Below, piece after piece: positions 1 to 5,708 of a DNA stretch of 5,722 bases (positions are counted from its first letter, which is position 1; every line of letters starts with the position of its first letter). The position numbers and the translations under genes are program-made. Origin of the DNA: JAVKFF01 sp040226215 (lineage in GTDB: Bacteria; Pseudomonadota; Alphaproteobacteria; DSM-16000; Inquilinaceae). The notes under the pieces were generated by a model. The model saw only the letters and a list, made by a program, of their open reading frames with translations, made no database searches and was not told the origin of the DNA. The stretch spans positions 1 through 5,722 of the forward strand of contig JAVKFF010000082.1 in the NCBI GenBank assembly GCA_040226215.1, written 5' to 3'.

Positions 1-512
1 GCCGATCCCTCGACGCGCAGGTCGGCGGGCACGCCGAAGACCGCCTCGGCGAGGATCACATGGTTGACGGCGAGCGCCTCGACGTCGAGGGCGACCGGCA
101 GGCTGGGCAAGTCCGGCAGGTCGACGCCCTCCCCAGCGGGCGCGGGAGCGGTTCCGTCGGAGGCGGGCAGCCGGTCGATCCGCACGGTGCCGATGGCGAG
201 CCGCTCGACGGCGACCGTGCCGCCGATCAGGGCCAGCGGCGACCAGTCCAGCGCGGCGGCGTCGATGGCGACGAGCGGCCCGTCGGCATCGGCGAGGACG
301 ACATCGGCGAGGCGGATGGTGAAGGGCAGGAAGCCCTCGATGCGGCCGATCGAGACGGTCATCGTCTCGCTGGAGGCGAGATCGCCGATCCAGGCGGCGA
401 GCTGGCGCTTGCCCCAGTCGGTCTGCACCAGGCCGAAGGCGGCGAGCAGGAGCACCAGGACGCCGGCCAGGCCATAAAGCAGCCAGCGGCAGAGACGCCA
501 GACCACCCGCAT
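1..512 (-). CDS. tamB: TamB, translocation/assembly module inner-membrane component (N-terminal part, cut by window edge)
   Basis: Only the first 170 codons are present; the reading frame stays open to the left edge. TamB is a very long inner-membrane-anchored periplasmic protein that works with the barrel TamA. It is linked to outer-membrane protein assembly and to phospholipid transport between the membranes. Visible here: a basic start (MRVVWRLCRW), then one hydrophobic signal-anchor of about residues 10-29 (LLYGLAGVLVLLLAAFGLV). The family's typical N-terminal pattern follows: TDWGKRQLAAWIG, then VSIGRIEGFLPF (about 53-64), LADADGPLVAID, and LDWSPLALIGGTVAVERL. The conserved C-terminal DUF490/TamB domain lies outside the window. 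The ATG shares its A with the tamA stop (TGATG), and no good Shine-Dalgarno precedes it, which suggests translational coupling. Identity rests on this N-terminal pattern plus position directly after tamA; both agree well. Confidence 0.9.
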   Translation of the reverse strand, partial: MRVVWRLCRWLLYGLAGVLVLLLAAFGLVQTDWGKRQLAAWIGDLASSETMTVSIGRIEGFLPFTIRLADVVLADADGPLVAIDAAALDWSPLALIGGTVAVERLAIGTVRIDRLPASDGTAPAPAGEGVDLPDLPSLPVALDVEALAVNHVILAEAVFGVPADLRVEGS

Positions 513-2413
513 CAGAACGACTGCCCGATGGAGACGTAGAAGGCGAAGTCGGGGTCGCCGTCGCGCGGGTTCACCGGCACCGCGAAATCGAGCCGGATCG
601 GCCCGAAATCGGAGTAGTAGCGCAGGCCGATGCCGGCGCCGATCTGGAACTCCTCGCCGAAATCGGGATAGCTGTCATCGAAGACCTGGCCCGCGTCGAC
701 GAAGGGCACGATGCCGTAATCCTCGAACACCCGGATGCGCAGCTCGGCACTTGCCTCCACCAGGCTGCGGCCGCCGCTGGGGCTGCCATCCGGGTCGAGC
801 GGGCCGACGGACTGGAAGTCGTAGCCGCGGACCGAGCCGCCGCCGCCGGCGTAGAAGCGGCGGTCGGCGGGGATGTCGGCGGTTTCCTCCCCGGTGATGG
901 AGCCGACCGCACCGCGCAGCGCCAGCACGATGTCGCCCTGGCCGCCGAAGTCGAAATAGGTCGAGCCGTCGAGGCGGGCGGAAAGGAAGCTGCGGTCGGC
1001 GCCCAGGGCCTCGGAGAAGCCGGACATGCTCAGCGAGGCGTTGATGCCCTCGGTCGGGTCGAGGACGTCGTCGCGGTCGTCGTAGGTCGCCCGTCCGCGC
1101 AAGCCGACGAGGAAGATGTCGTCGCGCATGCCGTCCTCCACGATGGAGGATTGCGAGACCAGGACGCCGCCGCGCAGGGTGACCTCCTCCGACCACTCGT
1201 AGGCGATGCCGCCGAAGAGCTCGAAGCCTTCGCGCTCATAGGCCTCGAGGATCTCCCGGTCGGCCGAGGCCTCCGCCAGCGCCGACATGGCCGGGATCGG
1301 GAAGTACGGCTTCTCGAAGGAGACGTCGAGGTGGTAGCCGAAATCCTCCGCCGAGTTCTCCAGGATCTCGGAAACCTCGCCCTCGACCGACAACCGTTCG
1401 GCCTGGCCGAAGAGGTTGCGGTGGCGCCAATAGGCGTTGAAGGAGAGGCCGCTGGAGGTACCATAGGCGGCACCGAAACCGATGGTCCGCGGCGGCCGCT
1501 CCTCCAGCGTCACGGTCAGCGGCAGCGAGCCGTCCGCCGCCAGCTCGTCGGCGGGGGCGACGCGGATGGAGCGGAACAGGTTGAGTTCGGTCAGGTCGTC
1601 GCGGAGCTCCCGGATGCGGTCCGGCGCATAGGGCGTGCCGAAGGCGAAGGGGATGGTGGTCTGCAGGAACCCGGCGTCGGTGCGCTCCAGCCCCACGAAG
1701 CTGACTTCGCCGAGCACGGCCCGAGGCCCGGGTTCGGTCGTGAAGGTCAGCGCCATGGTCTGGGCCGTGTGATCGACCACGGCGCGGCGGTCGGGCACCG
1801 CGGCGTAGGGGCGCGCATCCTCGCGCATGAGGGTCAGCACTTGCTGTTCGTAGGCCAGAATGTCTGCCGAGCGTGCCGGGTCGCCGACCGTGAGCACCGG
1901 CTCCCGCGGGCGGAAGGGCGACGGCGTGTCCTCCGGACCCACCACCTCGATCGCCTCCACGACGTAACGCGGCCCGGGCTCGAGCGTCGCCGACACCGAG
2001 ACCGCCTCGTCCTCGCCGGCCTCGGCCAGGCGCTCGCGCAGCGCCTCGCTGTCGACGGGCTCGCCATCGATCGTCACCGCCACGTCGCTGGCATAGTAGC
2101 CTTCCGAGCGCATCACCTGCTCGAAGCGCTCGAGATCGGCGCGCGCCCGGCTCAGGAGCGTGAGGCCGTCGACCGGTTCCGCCTCGAGCTGCAGCAGCAG
2201 CGAGGCGTCGCCGGCGGCGCCGTCGATGACCGGGTCGCCGGTCGGCTCGATGGCGACGTCGTAGGTCAGCGCCAGCGCGCCGGCCGGGATCAAGACGCCG
2301 ATACCCACGAGGCCGCGCCACAGGCATCGCCTGCCCGCCGCGGTGGGGCGGTCCGGACGATCGCCGCGGCTATCCGCCGTGCGCCGCCGTCTTGCGGCGT
2401 CAGTCATGGTCAT
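512..2413 (-). CDS. tamA: TamA, Omp85-family outer-membrane barrel of the translocation and assembly module
   Basis: Outer-membrane protein of 633 residues from ATG 2413, close to the usual TamA length (E. coli about 577) with a longer N-terminus. Order seen: Arg-rich N-region (about 1-33), hydrophobic signal segment (about 34-49, GLVGIGVLIPAGALA), then three POTRA-like repeats. POTRA1 spans about 50-149, POTRA2 about 150-230 (starting VVEAIEVVGPED) and POTRA3 about 231-307 (starting LGEVSFVGLERTD, ending LTVTLEERPPR). The Omp85 barrel (Bac_surface_Ag type) follows, from about 310 to 633. Diagnostic motifs are GGGGSVRGYDF (523-533), holding the VRGY lock motif of Omp85 proteins, LRYYSDFGPIRLDF (597-610), and a C-terminal strand FAFYVSIGQSF ending in Phe as in barrel beta-signals. 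POTRA limits are estimates. A GTG at 2425 in frame would add four residues; ATG 2413 is preferred because GGTGA lies 8 nt upstream. ATG 2407 is also possible. tamB follows with a one-base overlap. puuA lies 70 nt upstream on the same strand with no clear terminator between, so read-through is possible. Confidence 0.93.
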   Translation of the reverse strand: MTMTDAARRRRTADSRGDRPDRPTAAGRRCLWRGLVGIGVLIPAGALALTYDVAIEPTGDPVIDGAAGDASLLLQLEAEPVDGLTLLSRARADLERFEQVMRSEGYYASDVAVTIDGEPVDSEALRERLAEAGEDEAVSVSATLEPGPRYVVEAIEVVGPEDTPSPFRPREPVLTVGDPARSADILAYEQQVLTLMREDARPYAAVPDRRAVVDHTAQTMALTFTTEPGPRAVLGEVSFVGLERTDAGFLQTTIPFAFGTPYAPDRIRELRDDLTELNLFRSIRVAPADELAADGSLPLTVTLEERPPRTIGFGAAYGTSSGLSFNAYWRHRNLFGQAERLSVEGEVSEILENSAEDFGYHLDVSFEKPYFPIPAMSALAEASADREILEAYEREGFELFGGIAYEWSEEVTLRGGVLVSQSSIVEDGMRDDIFLVGLRGRATYDDRDDVLDPTEGINASLSMSGFSEALGADRSFLSARLDGSTYFDFGGQGDIVLALRGAVGSITGEETADIPADRRFYAGGGGSVRGYDFQSVGPLDPDGSPSGGRSLVEASAELRIRVFEDYGIVPFVDAGQVFDDSYPDFGEEFQIGAGIGLRYYSDFGPIRLDFAVPVNPRDGDPDFAFYVSIGQSF

Positions 2414-2421
2414 ACCAAATA

Positions 2422-2426
2422 TCACC
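2422..2426 (-). promoter_or_regulatory. Probable ribosome binding site of tamA (GGTGA)
   Basis: GGTGA on the minus strand ends 8 nt before ATG 2413 and 14 nt before ATG 2407. It overlaps the alternative GTG start at 2425, so it favours the ATG at 2413. The match to the anti-Shine-Dalgarno is only moderate. Confidence 0.45.
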
Positions 2427-2483
2427 GTGCGCCATCGGTACCCCGGCGCCAGAGAGAATGTGGTGCTGCGGCGCCCTCACACA

Positions 2484-3866
2484 CTAGACCTTCGTCAGGT
2501 ACCAATCGTACTCAAGTGGCGTCACCGTGGCATGGAAGGTCTCGCGCTCGGAACGCTTGATCGCGAGGTAGACCTCGACGAAGGCGTCGCCCAGATAGTC
2601 GCGGAAGACGGGGCTCTCGCCGAAGGTGTCCACGGCGGCGAGCCAGGAGGAGGTCAGCAGCGCCGGCTCCGTCTCGTAGGCGTTGCCTTCGATCGGCCGG
2701 CCGGGATCGATGCGGTTGGCGATGCCGTGATGGGCGCCGGCCAGCACCGCCGCCATCACCAGATAGGGATTGGCGTCCGCCCCGGCCACCCGGTGCTCCA
2801 CCCGCCGTGCCGCCTGTCCGCTCTGCGGGATGCGCAGCGAGGTCGAGCGGTTGTTCACCCCCCAGGTCGGCGCCAGCGGCGCGTAGGCGTTGGCCCGGAA
2901 GCGGCGATAGCTGTTCTGGTGCGGCGCGAACAGCGCCTGGCCGTCGACCATGGTCTCCTTCAGCCCGCCGATGGCGTGGCGCAGGGTCTCGTTGCCCATG
3001 GGATCGGCGTCGGCGAAGATGTTGCGTCCCTCGCGGTCCAGCACGCTCAGATGGATGTGGAAGCCGTTGCCCGCCCATTGCGGGTAGGGCTTGGCCATGA
3101 AAGTGGCCTCGATGCCGTGCCGGCGCGCCACGCCCTTGATGGCCCGCTTGAACAGCAGCGCCTGGTCGCAGGCGCGCACCGCGTCGGCCAAGTGGTCGAG
3201 ATTGATCTCGTACTGGCCGGGCGCGTATTCCGAGACCACGCAGTCGGCCGGGATGGCCTGCGCCTTCAGGGCCGACAACATGTCGTCGATGACGTGGTCG
3301 AAGTCGTCGAGCTCCTCCAGCCCGTAGACCTGGACCGTGCTCTGCCGCCGGCCGGTCGACGGCGACAGGGGCGGCTGGGGTAGGCCACGATCGTCGCGCT
3401 CCCGGTCCACGAGGTAGAATTCGAGCTCGATTCCGACCACCGGGGTCAGGCCGTCGGCGTGAAAGCGCTCCACCACGCCTTGCAGCACGCTGCGCGGGCA
3501 GGCGTAGAAGCGGCTGCCATCGGCCTCGGTCATGCGGATCAGCACCTGGCCGGTCGGCCGCTCCGCCCAGGGAACCGGCACCAGCGTGCCCGGCACCGCG
3601 ATGCAGGGCCGGTCGGCATCGCCATCCTCGAGGCCGAGGCCCGTCTCCTCCACCGTCGAGCCGGTGATGTCCGTGGCGTAGAGCGAGCCGGGGAAGCCCA
3701 CGCCCTCCTCCATCAGGTCCTCCAGGGCGTCGACGCCGAGGCGCAGGCCGCGCAGCACGCCCTGCGCGTCGGGGATCAGCACGTCGACGCGGGTGATTTC
3801 CGGATGGGCATCGCGGAACTGCCTGACGGCGTCGATCGGGGCCGCGTGCTGCAACTGGGCGGTCAT
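2484..3866 (-). CDS. puuA: Gamma-glutamylpolyamine (putrescine) synthetase, glutamine synthetase family
   Basis: Cytoplasmic ATP-dependent ligase of 460 residues (E. coli PuuA about 472). PuuA joins glutamate to putrescine or a related amine, the first step of the gamma-glutamylated polyamine degradation pathway. Glutamine synthetase motifs in order: GIELEFYL (145-152, metal ligands E147/E149), EYAPGQYEINL (213-223, E213/E220), MAKPYPQWAGNGFHIHLS (257-274, H270), NSYRRF (318-323), WGVNNRSTSLRIP (335-347) and RVEHRVAGADANPYL (355-369, E357/R359). Two GlnA ammonium-site acids are missing. The FDGSS segment reads FPGS (P59), and the flap glutamate of GYEAP is Tyr328 in NAYAP. Both fit PuuA-type enzymes, not ammonia-using GS. 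ATG 3866 is chosen because AGGA lies 5 nt upstream and a TTGACA box lies just beyond. In-frame ATG 3914 and TTG 3926 would place the promoter inside the gene. It is transcribed away from the spuC-like gene. The exact amine is not deducible; another glutamylpolyamine or ethanolamine substrate is possible. Confidence 0.88.
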   Translation of the reverse strand: MTAQLQHAAPIDAVRQFRDAHPEITRVDVLIPDAQGVLRGLRLGVDALEDLMEEGVGFPGSLYATDITGSTVEETGLGLEDGDADRPCIAVPGTLVPVPWAERPTGQVLIRMTEADGSRFYACPRSVLQGVVERFHADGLTPVVGIELEFYLVDRERDDRGLPQPPLSPSTGRRQSTVQVYGLEELDDFDHVIDDMLSALKAQAIPADCVVSEYAPGQYEINLDHLADAVRACDQALLFKRAIKGVARRHGIEATFMAKPYPQWAGNGFHIHLSVLDREGRNIFADADPMGNETLRHAIGGLKETMVDGQALFAPHQNSYRRFRANAYAPLAPTWGVNNRSTSLRIPQSGQAARRVEHRVAGADANPYLVMAAVLAGAHHGIANRIDPGRPIEGNAYETEPALLTSSWLAAVDTFGESPVFRDYLGDAFVEVYLAIKRSERETFHATVTPLEYDWYLTKV

Positions 3867-3871
3867 GGTGA

Positions 3872-3875
3872 TCCT
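3872..3875 (-). promoter_or_regulatory. Ribosome binding site of puuA (AGGA)
   Basis: AGGA on the minus strand ends 5 nt before ATG 3866. Neither in-frame upstream start (ATG 3914, TTG 3926) is needed, so this site decides the start of the 460-residue protein. Confidence 0.6.
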
Positions 3876-3896
3876 GGGGTGGTTGGCGGTCCAGCC

Positions 3897-3926
3897 AATC
3901 TCGGCGGGCGCCATTCCGGCTGTCAA
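3897..3926 (-). promoter_or_regulatory. Candidate puuA promoter (TTGACA, 18-nt spacer, GAGATT)
   Basis: On the minus strand, 3926-3921 reads a perfect TTGACA. After 18 nt comes GAGATT (3902-3897), which matches 3 of 6 positions of the -10 consensus. Transcription would start near 3889, giving a leader of about 23 nt that carries the AGGA site before ATG 3866. The -35 is strong and the -10 weak. The -35 overlaps that of the plus-strand promoter candidate. Confidence 0.45.
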
Positions 3927-3948
3927 GCCGCGGTGCTTCTGCTATCCT
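3920..3948 (+). promoter_or_regulatory. Candidate spuC promoter with extended -10 (CTGTCA, 17-nt spacer, TGC-TATCCT)
   Basis: CTGTCA at 3920-3925 matches 4 of 6 of the -35 consensus. Exactly 17 nt later TATCCT (3943-3948) matches 4 of 6 of the -10, preceded by the TG of an extended -10 at 3940-3941. The predicted start is about 3955-3956. The aminotransferase ATG is about 200 nt further on, so the transcript would have a long leader that begins almost at the ATG of a small ORF (3959). Confidence 0.5.
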
Positions 3949-3958
3949 CGGGCGCATC

Positions 3959-4033
3959 ATGACACGGATCGACGCCCGCACGACCCTGCTGATCTGCTGC
4001 GCGCGCATCGGCTACACGCCGCCCAAGGGCTGA
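3959..4033 (+). CDS. Possible 24-residue leader peptide upstream of spuC
   Basis: Small ORF of 24 codons plus TGA; I do not recognise the peptide. It starts MTRIDAR, has tandem cysteines at 13-14 after a short hydrophobic run (LLI), and ends with Pro21-Pro22-Lys-Gly. Support for coding: 22 of the 23 codons after the ATG end in G or C, against about 12 of 23 with G/C at position 1 and 15 of 23 at position 2. This is the three-base pattern of real genes in GC-rich genomes. No Shine-Dalgarno is visible. However, the predicted transcription start is only about 3-4 nt upstream, so translation could be leaderless. The stop lies 125 nt before the spuC ATG, and its bases form part of a possible hairpin arm. 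A regulatory leader is plausible; a chance ORF is the alternative. Confidence 0.4.
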   Translation: MTRIDARTTLLICCARIGYTPPKG

Positions 4034-4102
4034 GCCGCGCCCGACGCGCGCGCCCGGCTCCCGGCCCCCGAGCCGGCGGCAGCCCGCCCTCCGCCGCGCC
4101 GG
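4032..4102 (+). promoter_or_regulatory. GC-rich leader region with three mutually exclusive hairpins (possible attenuator)
   Basis: Four short arms can pair in sequence. Arm 1 is GAGCCG (4032-4037, overlapping the small ORF's TGA), arm 2 is CCGGCTC (4054-4060), arm 3 is GAGCCGG (4070-4076, extending to CCGGCG at 4073-4078), and arm 4 is CGCCGG (4097-4102). Pairs 1:2 (6 bp), 2:3 (7 bp) and 3:4 (6 bp) exclude one another. The bases after arm 4 are only mildly T-rich (GATCTTTCCC at 4106-4115), not a true U-tract. The block is extremely GC-rich, so chance complementarity is a serious alternative. Confidence 0.3.
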
Positions 4103-4116
4103 TCCGATCTTTCCCA

Positions 4117-4130
4117 CGATCGCCAGATCG
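4117..4130. repeat. Small inverted repeat CGATC-GCCA-GATCG before spuC
   Basis: Five-base arms (4117-4121 and 4126-4130) with a 4-nt spacer, 14 nt upstream of the aminotransferase Shine-Dalgarno. It could be an operator half-site pair or a small hairpin. It is short enough to be chance. Confidence 0.2.
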
Positions 4131-4143
4131 CAGATTTCCCGTC

Positions 4144-4150
4144 AGAAGGA
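4144..4150 (+). promoter_or_regulatory. Ribosome binding site of spuC (AGAAGGA)
   Basis: AGAAGGA ends 8 nt before ATG 4159, an ideal spacing. The frame stays open upstream as far as 3793 only because it runs antisense through puuA. This site fixes the start at 4159. Confidence 0.8.
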
Positions 4151-4158
4151 CGTCTCCC

Positions 4159-5538
4159 ATGACGCATGCCAATCGTTCCACGGCGGCCTGGCAGGCCGCC
4201 GACACCGCCCATCACCTGCACCCCTTCACCGACTTCAAACGCCTGGCCGAGGAAGGCGGTTCCCGAATCATCACCCGCGGCGAGGGCATCCATGTCTGGG
4301 ATTCCGAGGGCAACCGCATGCTCGACGGCATGGCGGGGCTGTGGTGCGTGAATGTCGGCTACGGCCGGCGCGAACTGGCCGACGCCGCGCACCGGCAGCT
4401 CATGGAGCTGCCCTACTACAACGCCTTTTTCAAGACGACGACCACGCCGGCCGTGGCGCTGGCCGAGACGCTGGCCCGGATCACGCCCAAGGGCCTCGAC
4501 CATGTGCTGTTCGCCAATTCCGGGTCGGAGGCGAACGACACGGTCGTGCGTCTGGTGCGCCACTACTGGAACCTCAAGGGCCGCCCCCGAAAGAAGACAA
4601 TCATCGGCCGCATCCACGGCTATCACGGCACCACGCTGGCCGCCGTCAGCCTGTCGGGCATGCACGCGATGCACCGCCAGGCCGATCTGCCGCTGCCCGG
4701 CTTCAGCCACATCATGCCGCCCTACTGGTACGATTACGGCCACGGCCTGAGCCCGGAGGAATTGGGCCTGAAGGCGGCCGATGCCCTGGAGCAGCGGATC
4801 CTCGAGCTGGGTGCCGACAGCGTCGGCGCCTTCATCGGCGAGCCGATCCAGGGGGCGGGCGGCGTCATCATCCCGCCGGAGACCTACTGGCCGCGGGTGC
4901 AGGAGATCTGCGCCAAATACGACGTGCTGCTGATCGCCGACGAGGTGATCTGCGGCTTCGGGCGCACGGGTCACTGGTTCGGCTCGGACCGCTTCGCCAT
5001 CAGGCCCGACCTGATGCCCATGGCCAAGGGCCTCACCTCGGGCTACCTGCCGCTGTCGGCCGTGATGGTCGGCGACCGGGTGGCCGAGGTGCTGATCGGC
5101 CAGGGCGAGGAATTCTTCCACGGCTTCACCTATTCCGGCCACCCCGTGGCCTGCGCCGTCGGCCTCGCCAATATCGAGCTGATCGAGCGCGAGGGCCTGG
5201 TCGAGCGTACCCGTGAGGTGACCGGTCCCCATCTGGCGCGCCGCCTGCAGGAGGTCTTCGCCGACCACCCGATCGTCGGCGAGGTGCGCTCCGACGGCCT
5301 GATCGGTGCCATCGAGCTGGTCGCGGACAGGCAGACGCATGAACGCTTCCCCGACTACGGCAAGGTCGGCACGCAATGCCGCGACCACTGCTTCGCGCGC
5401 AACCTGGTGATGCGGGCGGTGCGCGACGCCATGGTGATGGCGCCGCCGCTGACCATCACCACCGGCGAGATCGACGAGATGCTGGCCCTGGCGAAGGAGG
5501 CGATCGACGCCACGGCGCGGGATATGGGGCGGCTGTAG
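4159..5538 (+). CDS. spuC: Class III PLP aminotransferase, putrescine:pyruvate aminotransferase (SpuC type)
   Basis: Cytoplasmic fold-type I aminotransferase of 459 residues, the family's usual length. SpuC-type enzymes move the amino group of putrescine (or related amines) to pyruvate, giving 4-aminobutanal and alanine. Motifs in order: HPFTDFKRL (21-29), DGMAGLWCVNVGYGRREL (56-73), ELPYYNAFFKTTTTP (83-97), FANSGSEANDT (118-128, phosphate-binding loop), GRIHGYHGTT (150-159, ring-stacking Tyr155), GEPIQGAGGV (227-236), IADEVICGFGRTG (259-271, Asp261 to the pyridine N), MAKGLTSGYLP (288-298, Schiff-base Lys290), FTYSGHP (323-329) and VMRAVRDAMVMAPPL (417-431). All catalytic residues are present. 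The LWCVNVGYGR, ELPYYN and ADEVICGFGRTG blocks match SpuC-type enzymes closely. Omega-transaminases for beta-alanine or other amines are close relatives, so the exact amine is uncertain. The divergent puuA neighbour supports a polyamine role. A possible leader peptide and hairpins lie upstream; no clear terminator follows. Confidence 0.9.
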   Translation: MTHANRSTAAWQAADTAHHLHPFTDFKRLAEEGGSRIITRGEGIHVWDSEGNRMLDGMAGLWCVNVGYGRRELADAAHRQLMELPYYNAFFKTTTTPAVALAETLARITPKGLDHVLFANSGSEANDTVVRLVRHYWNLKGRPRKKTIIGRIHGYHGTTLAAVSLSGMHAMHRQADLPLPGFSHIMPPYWYDYGHGLSPEELGLKAADALEQRILELGADSVGAFIGEPIQGAGGVIIPPETYWPRVQEICAKYDVLLIADEVICGFGRTGHWFGSDRFAIRPDLMPMAKGLTSGYLPLSAVMVGDRVAEVLIGQGEEFFHGFTYSGHPVACAVGLANIELIEREGLVERTREVTGPHLARRLQEVFADHPIVGEVRSDGLIGAIELVADRQTHERFPDYGKVGTQCRDHCFARNLVMRAVRDAMVMAPPLTITTGEIDEMLALAKEAIDATARDMGRL

Positions 5539-5679
5539 ACGGGCGGGTTGACGGGGCCGCGGTCGATCGATCGGGCGGGCGCGCCAATCTTCCGTCCTCA
5601 GGCTTTCCGGAACGTTCGCTCGGCCCTCCAGAGGTTATGTCGCCGCGGGGCCGGGGGCGCCGTCGCGGAGTCTTCGGCT

Positions 5680-5708
5680 GGTGAACCGGCGGGGCGCTCT
5701 GCTAGGGT
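5680..5708 (+). promoter_or_regulatory. Weak promoter-like sequence at the right edge
   Basis: TGC-TAGGGT (5700-5708) looks like an extended -10, with GTGAAC (5681-5686) 16 nt upstream as a poor -35 (about 3 of 6). It may drive a gene beyond the window. The rest of 5539-5722 shows no convincing gene, and no hairpin plus T-run that would end the spuC transcript. Confidence 0.2.

Noticed and set aside
2445..2475. Two GGCGCC palindromes (2445-2450, 2470-2475) between puuA and tamA as a terminator
   Set aside because: They can pair with each other over a 19-nt loop, but no T-run follows on the minus strand and the stem is only 6 bp.
1151..2560. 469-codon open frame antisense to tamA
   Set aside because: High GC3 on the real strand suppresses stops in this frame. 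The translation is low-complexity (G/A/R/D/H-rich) with no domain signature, whereas the opposite strand encodes a clear Omp85 protein.
2343..3383. 346-codon plus-strand frame opposite puuA
   Set aside because: Shadow of the GC-rich puuA codons; no domain features.
3793..4158. In-frame N-terminal extension of the aminotransferase
   Set aside because: It would run antisense through the start of puuA, has no family similarity, and an ideal AGAAGGA site precedes ATG 4159.
4012..5388. 458-codon open frame antisense to the aminotransferase
   Set aside because: Same GC-bias shadow effect. No recognisable motifs, and it would cross the spuC promoter-leader region and oppose a gene with intact catalytic motifs and a strong ribosome binding site.
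5564..5573. CGATCGATCG palindrome after spuC as a terminator
   Set aside because: It has no loop when perfectly paired, its flanks extend poorly, and there is no T-run.
5637..5684. Short ORF beginning ATG after AGAGG
   Set aside because: Only 15 residues, Arg/Gly-rich, and the AGAGG lies just 2 nt from the ATG, too close for a working site. It is also part of an out-of-frame shadow of spuC.
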